Part shown: piece by piece, positions 44,231 to 55,188 of the stretch | Numbering within the stretch: position 1 is the first letter of the stretch | Layout of the letters: every line of letters starts with the position of its first letter | Origin: Archegozetes longisetosus | Lineage: Eukaryota; Arthropoda; Arachnida; Sarcoptiformes; Trhypochthoniidae | Direction of reading: 5' to 3' | Assembly: GCA_018873245.2 (NCBI GenBank) | Contig: JAEMBT020000009.1 | Location: 1,054,001-1,118,000 of the forward strand | DNA length: 64,000 nt | Notes under the pieces: model-generated | Database searches by the model: none | What the model saw: only the letters and a program-made list of their open reading frames with translations | Told to the model about the DNA's origin: nothing | Program-made: the position numbers and the translations under genes

Positions 44231-44675
44231 ACATCAAATATTTGGTCTGACGTATAATCAAACAAACCGTATTCCCAAACACTGGAAAAACTTAAAATAA
44301 TGTTCACATTTAAATCTGATTCCGTAATGATTTTCCCACATTTTTAGGTGACAGAAAACCTCGTGAAATATTTCCTTCTAGTCATTCAAAATAAAAAAAA
44401 ATGTGTAGCTCTTAGGTAGAATAATCATTCGAGCGAATCACAAGAGCAGATATTTTGACTTGTGGCCCAAAATTTTGAGAGCATTACACTTTATTGGACG
44501 AACTAATTTAGACTATTTAGAACTCTAAATTTCACATATGAATGACAAAGAGTAATAACCAGTTATCTCCAGTTAACTTCTTTTTTGAATTTTATTTAAA
44601 TTAAACTCATTAATCTGTTTTATCCATATTAAAAAATGCAGCACATGTTTCAATGAGAAAATAAGAATTTATTGC

Positions 44676-45853
44676 TAGTGTTGTGAATCGGTAACTTACT
44701 AAAGTTAGTTTCGGTAATTTACCGAGTAAGTTACGGTAACTTACCTAAGGTCTATTAACTTACTTTTTGACGGTAAGTTATTCAATTAGCGCAACCTATA
44801 CGTTGAGGTGTAAATTTACTATTTTGTTGAATAAAAACAAAACAAATGACTTAATTGGTGATAATTCAAACAATTTAATAAATTAATAATGAATAAAGGT
44901 CACCCAAAATCAGTTGTTTGGAAATATGTTAATGAAACAAATGATAAATTTGCGTGTAAACATTGTGGCACACTTTTATGTAAAAATTCTCGAAAAATTA
45001 AAGATCATATGATTAAAGCATGCAAAAAATGTCCGATTTATGTGAAGAAGACTTTGGAAGAAGAGAATAACAAATTGAGTTATAACAAGACTCAAAGAAT
45101 TCAAAACACTATTGAAATAATCCCAAATGAAAATTATAAAGAACAAGAAATAGAAATAATTTCCTCGTCTTCAGGTTCTATAACTTCAAACTTAGAGAGT
45201 GAACCAATATTTGAAAATATTAGAAGAGAAGGCAGTTTGAGAAACTTTTTTGATGTTTTACCACAAGAAGAAAATGAAAATTTAAAAAAACTTTTTGCGA
45301 AATTTATTTATGCAAATCGATTGCCGTTTAGAATAGTAGAAAATGAGCATTTGTTAAAGTTTTTAAAAGCAATACGGTCCTCATTTAAAGTTCCTTCACG
45401 TCATGATTTATCTAAACCTCTTCTTGATGTCGAATATGATAAGGCCAAAAAGTCAACCTTTGAGGCCTTGACTTCCAGTGATTGTCTAACAATAGCAATC
45501 GATGGTTGGTCTAATGTTAGACGTAATTCTATCATTAATATAGTTATTTGTACGCCAAAGCCTTATTTCTTCAAGAGTATTGATACCAAAGAAGAGAGAC
45601 ACACAGCTTCCTATATGTCGAAAATAGTTGAAGACATCATTGTATCATTAGGTTCAGAGAAAATAATTGGTGTAATTTATTTTTAATACATGCACTCTGT
45701 CTTAATCTAGTTTTATTAATAAAAATTTCAATTATTATAATTTTTTTGAAAATCTGAATAACTTACAGAACTTGCGGTAACTTACTTAAACTTACCATAA
45801 GTTACTCGAGTAACTTACTCTAACTATTAACTTACGGCAAGTTTACAACCCTA
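44676..45853 (+). mobile_element. hAT transposon, internally deleted (left copy)
   Basis: Ends 'tagtgttgtgaatcggtaac' and, on the complement, 'tagggttgtaaacttgccg', with 'gtaacttac' and 'taagtta' repeats inside both ends. The 8 bp before it (tttattgc, 44668-44675) are absent after it, but their complement (gcaataaa, 46004-46011) directly precedes the right-hand copy at 46012. The two halves of an 8-bp target duplication are thus split between the two arms of the palindrome. Confidence 0.8.
44889..45686 (+). CDS. Truncated hAT transposase with BED zinc finger
   Basis: 265 aa. Residues about 8-45 form a BED-type zinc finger (WKYVNETNDKFACKHCG with CxxC, then IKDHMIKACKKC supplying the distal ligands), the DNA-binding domain. 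A linker follows, then the start of the RNase-H-like catalytic domain, including IAIDGWSNVRRNSIINIVI with the first catalytic aspartate, and EERHTASYMSKIV. The frame ends at VIYF*, where a full hAT transposase (600-700 aa) would continue; the insertion domain, later acidic residues and dimerisation domain are missing. It could bind DNA but not cut it. The open frame suggests recent origin. Confidence 0.75.
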   Translation: MNKGHPKSVVWKYVNETNDKFACKHCGTLLCKNSRKIKDHMIKACKKCPIYVKKTLEEENNKLSYNKTQRIQNTIEIIPNENYKEQEIEIISSSSGSITSNLESEPIFENIRREGSLRNFFDVLPQEENENLKKLFAKFIYANRLPFRIVENEHLLKFLKAIRSSFKVPSRHDLSKPLLDVEYDKAKKSTFEALTSSDCLTIAIDGWSNVRRNSIINIVICTPKPYFFKSIDTKEERHTASYMSKIVEDIIVSLGSEKIIGVIYF

Positions 45854-46011
45854 TTCACAATTGAAGTAAAGTTATGTGCCTTCTAATGCGATTCTATACA
45901 GTACACATTTACGTAAAGCATATAACCCAATTAAACTATATACCTTTTAAACTTTAAATTTCAACCCTATTAATTAACGTTAAAGTTGATATATTTTGTC
46001 ATAGCAATAAA

Positions 46012-46590
46012 TAGGGTTGTAAACTTGCCGTAAGTTAATAGTTAGAGTAAGTTACTCGAGTAACTTACGGTAAGTTTAAGTAAGTTACCGCAAGTTCTGT
46101 AAGTTATTCAGATTTTCAAAAAAATTATAATAATTGAAATTTTTATTAATAAAACTAGATTAAGACAGAGTGCATGTATTAAAAATAAATTACACCAATT
46201 ATTTTCTCTGAACCTAATGATACAATGATGTCTTCAACTATTTTCGACATATAGGAAGCTGTGTCTCTCTTCTTTGGTATCAATACTCTTGAAGAAATAA
46301 GGCTTTGGCGTACAAATAACTATATTAATGATAGAATTACGTCTAACATTAGACCAACCATCGATTGCTATTGTTAGACAATCACTGGAAGTCAAGGCCT
46401 CAAAGGTTGACTTTTTGGCCTTATCATATTCGACATCAAGAAGAGGTTTAGATAAATCATGACGTGAAGGAACTTTAAATGAGGGCCGTATTGCTTTTAA
46501 AAACTTTAACAAATGCTCATTTTCTACTATTCTAAACGGCAATCGATTTGCATAAATAAATTTTCATTTTCTTCTTGTGGTAAAACATCA
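46012..46590 (-). pseudogene. hAT transposase fragment (inverse copy)
   Basis: The minus-strand frame 46542-46234 repeats the left copy from PFRIVENEHLLKFLKAIR to DTKEERH with almost no change, then shifts frame by a small deletion (tcttt for the sequence encoding TASYM). The zinc finger and the 5' terminus were removed by the internal deletion of this palindrome arm. Confidence 0.7.
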
Positions 46591-47071
46591 AAAAAGTCTC
46601 ATTGAAACATGTGCTGCATTTTTTAATATGGATAAAACAGATTAATGAGTTTAATTTAAATAAAATTCAAAAAAGAAGTTACTGGAGATAACTGGTTATT
46701 ACTCTTTGTCATTCATATGTGAAATTTAGAGTTCTAAATAGTCTAAATTAGTTCGTCCAATAAAGTGTAATGCTCTCAAAATTTTGGGCCACAAGTCAAA
46801 ATATCTGCTCTTGTGATTCGCTCGAATGATTATTCTACCTAAGAGCTACACATTTTTTTTATTTTGAATGACTAGAAGGAAATATTTCACGAGGTTTTCT
46901 GTCACCTAAAAATGTGTGAAAAACAACGGAAAACATTTTCACTAATCTTTTGTAAACCTTAATAAAGTGAGATAAACAAATAATTTTTCGAGAGCTTAAC
47001 ACAATTGAGACGCCTGATTTCAAAGAATTTTCAACACATCTTGTATAATGAGTCTTCACTCACTCTACAGT

Positions 47072-47753
47072 GGTTATACCCCGATTGATAGACATCCACT
47101 TTATAGACATTCCACTTTATAGACATTCCACTTCATAGACATTTCACTTCATAGACATTTCATTTTATAGACTAATTATTCGCTAATGAAAATTCTAGTT
47201 ATCGAGGAGATTATTGATGTTAATTTTAAACAATCTATTTGAATCTAATTTTGAAAAATGATCATTTTTCCCTTTGTTTGGTTCAATAAAACTTAATTCA
47301 GACGTAGTTTACAGATAGATTACACAAACACTAACTAATTAATAAAATTCAAATATAGATATGCAGAAATATTCTAATAAAAATTTTATATATTGAACTG
47401 AATAGACTCAAAATAAAAATCACTTTTCATTCAATTGAAAAATAGTTGAATGGGTTTGCATTTTGCACGTGTTAAATATCTTAATTATCATAAGATTATA
47501 AGATTAACGAATTAGTAGATATGAGATTCGATGCACTTGACTTTCAGTATAATTAATATGCAATTATTTTAATTTCTCAGATGTGTAAATAAATTTAAAT
47601 TATTTTGAATAGCTTAAAAATGTCTCTCTAACCAAGTGTCTATGAAATGAAATGTCCATGAAATGAAATCTCTATGAAGTGGAATGTCTATAAAGTGGAA
47701 TGTCTATAAAGTGGATTTCTATAAAGTGGATGTCTATAAACTTGGAAGACACC
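47072..47753. mobile_element. 9-bp-TSD element, family 'tatagacattccactt'
   Basis: A perfect 9-bp duplication ctctacagt (47063-47071 and 47754-47762). Ends 'ggttataccccgattgatag' and, on the complement, 'ggtgtcttccaagtttatag'. Inside each end are five to eight tandem copies of a phrase near tatagacattccactt in inverted orientation. The interior is AT-rich and non-coding. The end sequence ggt..ccccgattga is close to that of the elements at 11746-12112 and 60002-60488 although the repeated phrase is different. Confidence 0.8.
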
Positions 47754-48699
47754 CTCTACAGTATGTTTCTATAACTATTTTAATCAATAAGATTTATCTT
47801 TAGTGCAATTTTAGAATTGCTTCGGCGCAATACATTTCGAAAATAAACTACTAGTAACTTATATTCACAAGAAACTTATTTAAAATTCAACGCAATCAGA
47901 AGTTATAAAATATTAAATATCAATACTCTTTGAAAGACAGAGTGACAGACTTCTCGTAGTGGAAGTGACGATGATTGAGCACTTTTGTAAAGATGAACAC
48001 AATGCGACCACTGTTTACCCTTAATATAGATTTATGATTACTTATCCAACTTTTGTGAAAACAATGAGAATCATTTCTTTTGGTAACAAAAATTCTTCGA
48101 GTATGATATAAATTGAAAACTAAAAACTCACTTGGGTTATAAAGACTAAATTTCAAGCTTTCAAGTTATTGCTTTCATTTCTTATCTTGTAATTAATAGA
48201 ATCTTAAATCATAAATAAAAAAACTAAACACTTGAATCATTATGAAAATTAATATATTTTATATTACTACTTAGTATAATAGATTTGAACCTCACCTCCA
48301 TTTCTTATGATAGCAAACAAATTAAATAGTTGATTTAAAACTGTAAGTTTTTACTGCATTTTCTATGTTGACCTCTAACTATAGTTTTATCTAATAAAAG
48401 ACAACAATAAAATATAAATAAATAAAGTTAATTATAACATCAGTCTAGAAGGACAAAAAAATAGAGGAAAATACTCAATAAGAGCTTAGTATTAAGAAAG
48501 GTCTAGATCATATTTGAAAGTTGTGTAACGTTAAGATACTGTCACTATGAGTACATTTGTGTTGAATAATAGCAGACTGGTGAACTAGTTATTAATAATT
48601 GAAGGTTATTTTTACAACACTTTGAAAACACTTGAGAATCAGACACTTATTTATCTGAAATATTTCATAAGATTTGTTATATTGTCTATGAAGAAATTC
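47754..48699. other. Spacer 3' of the SLC35G array
   Basis: AT-rich. No supported gene, RNA or transposon. Includes the 3' UTR of the first transporter gene on the minus strand. Confidence 0.4.
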
Positions 48700-50070
48700 C
48701 TAATTAGAAATTTTATTTTGTTTTTCTTCACTAATCTCATGATTAATGTTAATGTAAGGTGAACTTTGAGCAAACGATATTTTTCCTAAAATAAATTCAT
48801 TCAAATGAGTGTCATTAGAATTATAAGACGCTATACTATCATATGAAGCACTCAATGAATCGAGAATTCTTTCAAAGTCGCTTTCCTCTTCGCCTACTTT
48901 TGTATAACAACAGCACAACTTATTGAATAAGTTTTCAAAAAGTTCTGGATTTTCAGACTTCCACTTAACCAGAGCTAGAATTATGACGCAAGACGAGACA
49001 AGACATGCGCCGATAACCGATGTCCATTCGATAGCTTCTGAGAGTAAGGCCACTTCCCATATAAATGACATAACTATATTAAAAGTTCGAGTCACAGAGA
49101 CAGGTCCCGCACTTTCGTGCTGAAGTGCAATCGTTAGAAAAAATTGGTCCCCAATACCACAGAAACCGATTGCGACCAATAGAGACCACGTCCAGAGACC
49201 TGTTGGCCAAACCAATTCATCCAATATAACCAGAATTACAAGTCCTGATACGATAACAGTCACCGAATACCACATGACCACAACAGAAACCGGTGTTGTC
49301 TTCAGTTTTCTTAAGCAAATCATAGAAAAGGCTGCAGAAAGTGCCCCGACAGCAGATAGTATTGAACCCAATAGCCGATTTTCATATATTATTTCTGTTT
49401 CAGAGCCGAATATGAATTCAGGTTTTGAGATAATGACTACACCGATCAAAGTGATGATTGCAGTGACTGCTTGAAGTATAGTTAGCGGCTCTTTAAGCAT
49501 AAAATAAGCAAATATTGCAACAAAAACCGGTGAAGCGAAATGGATAGTAGACGCGTCTGAGAGTGGCATAAGCCGATAAGCTATGTATAAGGTAGTTAAT
49601 GATATAGTTCCTGATATTGCACGTAATGCTAAGTCTATTAGATGTCCAGATTTACCACGAAACGAATAGTTATTGATGATCGTTGAGGATAAGTAGAAAA
49701 TGAATTGAAATGAGGATCTGTTATATGGAATATTTTTATTAAGAAATAATACAAAAGTCAAGTTCGAGCTCTTATATAATATCTATTAATATATAGATGA
49801 CATTTAAAACACTCATTACCTAATGACTAGAATTTCAATGGAGTGTAAATCAGTCAAGATTTTTACGATTAGGGCTGCGGCTGAAAAGCAAAAGACAGAC
49901 ATAAGAGCCATTAATAGGCCAAAAGCTGGAATCCGTTTCGAAAGTGGCCTTTTCTCAACTCTTCCATTATTTTCATTAGCATTTTCCGGCATCACTATTA
50001 TTGGTGAATCTTTGCTGAAGTCGAGAAGCTTGCGAGGCAATAGTGACGCTTTTTCATTGGTCAATGACAT
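48700..50070 (-). CDS. SLC35G1-like transporter 1
   Basis: Model complement(join(48700..49717, 49820..50070)), 422 aa, one 102-bp GT-AG intron that splits an arginine codon (phase 2). Exon 1 has a hydrophilic N-terminus and the first membrane segment (IPAFGLLMALMSVFCFSAAA), then LHSIEILVI. Exon 2 carries the rest of two EamA repeats: YRLMPLSDASTIHFASPVFV, FAYFMLKEPLTIL, GVVIISKPEFIFGS, then the second repeat with GIGDQFFLTIALQHESAGP and FIWEVALLSEAIEWTSVIG. About ten membrane segments and a cytoplasmic tail of about 90 residues including CCCY. Member of the drug/metabolite transporter superfamily; mammalian SLC35G1 (POST/TMEM20) has been linked to STIM1 and to citrate transport, but the substrate here is unknown. 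It is the most divergent of the four around exon 2's start (FRGKSGHLID instead of FCGQPGHRxD). ATG chosen by alignment with its neighbours. Confidence 0.85.
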
Positions 50071-50963
50071 GACTTCCCTGAAAATTATTTTTCTTTTTGA
50101 GAATCACAGTTGAAACTATGCATTAATTTTTAGAGCTTTAAACTGTATTCAAACTCAAATGATCTATAAGAGAAATACTTTAGGAGCTTCGAAAAAGCGT
50201 TGTTGGCTTCAAGAAATGGGAACTTTGAAAGTAGAATATTTGTTTACTCAGAAACTGGTCAAAACTGACTACTCTTCCAACAAACCTACTAATAGTTTTG
50301 ATATACTTTAAGAGCTTACTTGTTCTTAATATTTTGCATTCTTATAACAAGCCAGCAATATCTTGATTATTATCTAAAACAGATAATAAATGACTTTACC
50401 TCCAATTACCGGCTTTGCCTCCAATGGCGTGCTTTCCGTTTGAAACAATATTAGCTTAATATTGATATAAGTGGATAAGATTCAGCTATACAAACAAATT
50501 ACTAAACGATATACTGATGAATACTAGCAAACAGTGACATGAAGTGATCAATACTTCGTTATTGAATAGATATAATATAAGAGTAAATCAGTTCGAGACT
50601 GAGATAAGTAATCAAGAGAATAAAATTTAGGAAAATTTTTCGTATGTTTTCCTCTAGTACTTCAAAAGCATGTGTTGAATCACGTATTACTTACGAAAGC
50701 TTTCGAACATTCAGTTCTGTTAACTAAAAAAATGTTATTCTTTTCTTTCTTTATTTCTATTTTCGATTTTTATATAAAAATTTATAATAGAAAGTAAATA
50801 AGTTGTTTGTATTAGAGGTTCAAAAGATTTTTGTAATAAAAGACTGCAAAATTAAAAAACTAAATGAAGTTTCAGTATAAAAAACATTTTCGCTGATATT
50901 TTATATACGACGAAGAGTTCAGATACCGATATACAAGTTTTTTAATCATTATAACCATTAGAT
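50071..50963. promoter_or_regulatory. Spacer between transporters 1 and 2, with motifs shared with gene 4
   Basis: Upstream of gene 1 (minus strand) are 'gaaactggtcaaaactgact' (50251-50270) and 'tatcttgattattatc' (about 50359-50374). Almost the same pair, in the same order and orientation, lies upstream of gene 4 ('gaactggtcagaactgact', about 57818-57836, and 'tatcttgattactatc', about 57911-57926). The second motif includes GATA-type sites. No gene was seen. Confidence 0.5.
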
Positions 50964-52183
50964 CTATGTAACTATAATAGTAGTTGAATGAAAAGTGCTC
51001 GCGTCTACGGTATCATTTGAACTGCTCAATGATTCAGGAATTATCTTGAGATTAGTTTCACTATCATTGACGAAACAGCAGCAAAATTTACTGAATAAGT
51101 TTTCAAAAAGTTCTGGGCTTTCGGTCTTCCACCTAACCAAAGCAAGAATTATTACACAGGACGAGATAAGACATGCGCCGGTAATTGATGTCCACTCGAT
51201 GGCCTCTGAGAGTAAGACTACTTCCCATATGAACGACAGAACTATATTAAAAGTTCTAGTCACAGAAATAGGACCCGCGCTCTCGTACTGAAAGGCTAGG
51301 GTTAAGAAATATTGGTCTCCAATACCACATAATCCAATACCTATGAGTAGAGCCCAAGTCAACAAACCTGTTGGCCAAACCAATGCATCTAATATGATCA
51401 GAATTACGATTCCAGATACGATAACAGTCGCTGAATACCACATAACGACTACAGCGACTGGTGTTGTCTTCAGTTTTCTCAGATTAACCATTGAAAAGGC
51501 TGCGGTCAGAGCTGCGATCACGGCTAGTATTGTACCCAATAATCGGTTTTCATGTACTACATCTTTTTCAGTAGCACCGAAAATGAATTCCGGTTTTGAG
51601 ATAATGACGACACCGATCAAAGTGATGGTTCCAGTTATGCCTTGAAGTATAGTCAGAGGTTCTTTAAGCATAAAATATGCGAATATTGTCACAAATACAG
51701 GTGACGCGAAATGGATAGTAGACGCATCTGCGAGTGGCATAAGTCGATAAGCCATATAAATAGTTGTCAATGAGATTGTTCCAGATATTGCGCGTAAGGC
51801 CAGATCCAGTCGATGCCCAGGTTGACCACAAAACGGGTATTTTTTGACGAGAGTTAAACCCGTGTAAGCGATGAACTGAAAAGTGCATCTGATTTAAAGT
51901 AAAGTAATAATTAATAAGTAATAGGATTTTCTATGATTCCGAGAAAGCTTAATAAATACCTAAAAACTAGAATTTCGATTGAATGCAAGTCAGTTAAAAC
52001 CTTTACGATCACGGAAGCGATCGAAAAGCAAAATACTCCCAAAATAGCCATCAACAGACCAAAAGCCGGAATACGTTCAGGAATAGATTTTTTCTTGACT
52101 TTTCTGGCGTTGACCACAACTGGTTCTGGAATAGCAATCGATGTTGTCTTCACATCTTCAGGAAAGTGAGAAGTTATTTGCAT
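50964..52183 (-). CDS. SLC35G1-like transporter 2
   Basis: Model complement(join(50964..51888, 51960..52183)), 382 aa, one 71-bp intron at the same phase-2 site as its neighbours. The junction reads ILVF-R-CTFQFIAYTGLTLV, then FCGQPGHRLDLALRAISG. Both EamA repeats are complete (STIHFASPVFVTIFAYFMLK; GLCGIGDQYFLTLAFQYESA). The N-terminal (about 25 residues before SIPERIPAFG) and C-terminal tails are the shortest of the four. The C-terminal tail keeps CCCF. Membrane transporter of the DMT superfamily; substrate unknown. It is very close to gene 4, sharing long identical stretches such as TIYMAYRLMPLADASTIHFA. A TATA-like 'gtatataaag' lies about 100 bp upstream of the ATG on the minus strand (52284-52292). 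Confidence 0.87.
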
Positions 52184-52283
52184 CTTGGAATTATAGGTTA
52201 AGTCAAAAAAGCAATTCTTTGAAAATAAGAGACAAAGTTTGTTCAGACTCTGATTAAGATATGAGTTTTGTCTGATTTCTCCG

Positions 52284-52292
52284 CTTTATATA
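52284..52292 (-). promoter_or_regulatory. TATA box of transporter 2
   Basis: On the minus strand the sequence reads tatataaag, about 100 bp upstream of the start codon at 52183, a plausible core promoter for an RNA polymerase II gene. Inferred from sequence only. Confidence 0.4.
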
Positions 52293-53852
52293 CAACTGAA
52301 TGCTTGGGAACAACAGTTTAATAGTCAATTAAATCGTATCAAACGCAGAAAATTCTTCATAATTAGATATTTTATCTAAAGTATTTTATAACTGGACCTA
52401 ATTTGGTTATTAGAAATAAATTTATTATCTTACTATATCACTTTCTTTTATCAAATTATCCTTATCTTATTTCTGAAGTGATGGAACATTTGACAAATAT
52501 CTATTAATTTTATTTCTTTTTTGATACGCTTAACTATTTGTCTTGTTAAGTCGATGAAAGATATTTTTTTATAGTAGTTCTTTATCTCATATGAGTGTCG
52601 GAATATAAATTAATTAATGACTCAATCATACGATTTATGGTTTTAAATTATTTCTCAATAGTTGCTTATCTTTTTATCAGATAAAATGAGCCTAAGTTAG
52701 ACTTAATTAATGAAACTTTTATTCAAGTAAAAGAGAACTGATAGGTCTCGAAGTCATGTGCTTTGAGTAATTTAAAAATGTTTGATTTTGGTCTTATTAA
52801 TGGTATCTCTTTCTTCGAGGTGATTCCAATTGTATTGAAATACTTGAGATTTGAATTTTTTCACTGCCAGTGCTTCTGATGTTTGTTTTATTGCCGGAGA
52901 CTAGTCGAAAACACGATATGAGCGCATGATTCAGAGCAATTGAGCTTATATCAAATTGTGGAAATGATAAGATTCGTTCTGATAACATAACACAATTTCA
53001 TTTAAACATTTTCTATGATTAATAACTTAAGAGTGACTACAAATGAAATAACAATTAGAAGCAGATAAGCATACCGTTCAGTAATATTAAGTGAGAATCG
53101 ATTTCAATAAACTTAATACTACTTAGATACTAGTTTTGGTCTAGACAAATAAAGGTGGTCTGTATAGTGAATTCTTAAAATAATGACTCTAAAGTTGAAT
53201 AGCCAAATAATTAGTCATAGATTATTCTTGAAGGCATAATTGATGTCTGATTGTTGCTAAAATCTCAAAATTTACAAATTTAAATTTATTAAACAATACA
53301 TTCGAACTGAAGGCATAGCAAATAAAATATACAATCATATACAACTTTAATACAATTCTAGTATTTCAGCTGTTTATATAAATATAAAACATGATTGAAA
53401 AGCAAACTGTCATTTTACTTGTGTTGACAAGTAAATTCAAGTTATTAATTCGGGTCTATTTTTCGCTCGTGTCTATATATTAGAATTTTGAGCTAACGTA
53501 ATTAAAATTACAAATGCTTCATTGAACAAAAAACATTTGAGCCATGCGATTCCACAAAAGTTGAAAACACAACATTTTGATGAGTCACACATTCCAGCAA
53601 AGTTTTCAATGAATCACTTCAATTGATTGACTGAACCACTCTTCATATGCAATGTCATAAACTTGAAAACCAGATAGGGACAGTTTTTAACTTCGAATGC
53701 GTGATTTCTTCACATTTTGAATCACGCTATCGAGTATTTCTTTATGGGAATAAAAATTCTGCGAAAATTATTGAGTATCTCTAGTTAAAAATTGATTCAA
53801 TTTAGTCAAATCAAAATAAAATAATTGTTTGTACTTAAACGATAATAAATTA
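52293..53852. other. Spacer between transporters 2 and 3
   Basis: About 1.5 kb, AT-rich. It contains the distal upstream region of gene 2 and the 3' end of gene 3. No transposon ends, RNA genes or further transporter remnants were recognised. The minus-strand frame at 52797-52988 has no supporting features. Confidence 0.45.
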
Positions 53853-55188
53853 TCAAAATTTTCTATCATCTAATTTTAATCTACCATTTCTTTGATTATC
53901 ATTTGGACAAAATCTTGAATCAATGCTATCATAGAAAGGTTCAGAAGACTTGCGTAGATAAACCTTATCATCACTTTGAGTACTTTGAGTACAGCAGTAA
54001 AACTTGTCTTTCAAACGCTTAAATAGTTCTGGATTTTCATCTTTCCATTTGGAAACAGCTAATAACAGAATACACCCGGAGATCAAACACGCGCCCACTA
54101 TTGATGTCCAATTAAAAGATTGAGACAGTAAAAGTACATCCCAAATGAAAGCTAACACAATACTCAATGTTCTGGTCACTGAAATTGGTCCCGCACTTTC
54201 ATAATGAAGAGCAAGTGTCATAAAATATTGGTCACAAATACCGCAAATCCCGACAGCAATGAGTAGAGACCAAGTCCGATAACCCGTCGGCCAAACAAAG
54301 CGATCCATCAATAACAGTATTACTAGACTTGAGATTACACTTGTAATCGAGAACCACATAATAACGACAGCAATTGGTGTTGTATTCAATTTTCTAAGAT
54401 ATACCAAGACCATAGCTGTAGTGAAGGCTGCAAGCACCGCCAGTATTGTTCCCTCTAATCTACTTTCCGAGTTTATTTCTGAGTTAGAGCCGAATAGAAA
54501 TTCAGGTTTAGCTATGATCACAACTCCTATTAATGTGACGATTCCAGTCAATATCTGTAATAAACTTAGTGGCTCTTTAAGGATGAAATAGGCGAGAATT
54601 ACTACAAAAACTGGAGATGAGAAGTGTATAGTGAAGGCATCTGCGAGTGGTATCAAACGGTATGCAGTGTAAATGCATATCGCAGATATTGAGCCAAAAA
54701 TAGCGCGTGATGCCAAATGAAATCTGTGGCCTGGGACACCAAAAAATGGGTGTTTATATATCAGAATTGAAGTTAAGTAAAATATGAATTGAAAGCTGCA
54801 TCTGTTATAGGAGAAAATATAGTCATTTGTATTGTTTTATTAAAAATATTTTCACGTTTACGTGTATGACTGAAGGCAAAGTTCATTAAAATTATATGAA
54901 AATGGATTAATACCTAAAAATTAAAACTTCAATTGAATGCATTTCGGTCAAAATTTTTGCGATTACAGAACCAGTCGAAAAGCATACGACACTCAAAATA
55001 GCCATTAATATACCGAAAGCAGGTATCATTTCTGGTAGCGACTTCCTCTTGAGCCCATTTTCTTCAGATTCAATGTCAACAGTTTGAGCATTCGATACTG
55101 TAATGTTATTTTTTCTACACTCGACAGAAGTTGAATGACTTAAATAAAGTTCTTCAACTGCTTTTTCGTTCAATACAGTTGATGGCAT
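53853..55188 (-). CDS. SLC35G1-like transporter 3
   Basis: Model complement(join(53853..54801, 54914..55188)), 407 aa, one 112-bp phase-2 intron. The junction reads VLIF-R-CSFQFIFYLTSIL, then FFGVPGHRFHLASRAIFG. The EamA signatures are kept but are the most diverged of the array: IYTAYRLIPLADAFTIHFSS, AYFILKEPLSLLQIL, GICGICDQYFMTLALHYESA, FIWDVLLLSQSFNWTS. The C-terminal tail has CC and CTQ in place of CCCF. Several changes in pore-side helices (FAS to FSS, GIGDQ to GICDQ) hint at altered substrate or partner use. The N-terminal extension is about 50 residues, rich in charged and polar residues. No stops; the total length is in frame. Confidence 0.85.

Larger units (their letters stand above)
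44338..46916. repeat. Palindrome containing two inverted hAT copies
   Basis: Left arm 44338-45857, right arm 46011-46916, spacer about 153 bp. The right arm is an inverse copy of the left with about 590 bp removed (left 44657-45247 has no counterpart). It contains 338 bp of sequence outside the transposon on the left, so a chromosomal segment, not just the transposon, was duplicated in inverse. The flank beyond 46916 no longer matches. Confidence 0.8.

Noticed and set aside
48923..49474. Plus-strand frames overlapping the transporter genes (also at 49823, 50995, 51343, 51933 and 56149)
   Set aside because: They are antisense shadows of the SLC35G exons and recur in each paralogue because the sense strand is conserved.
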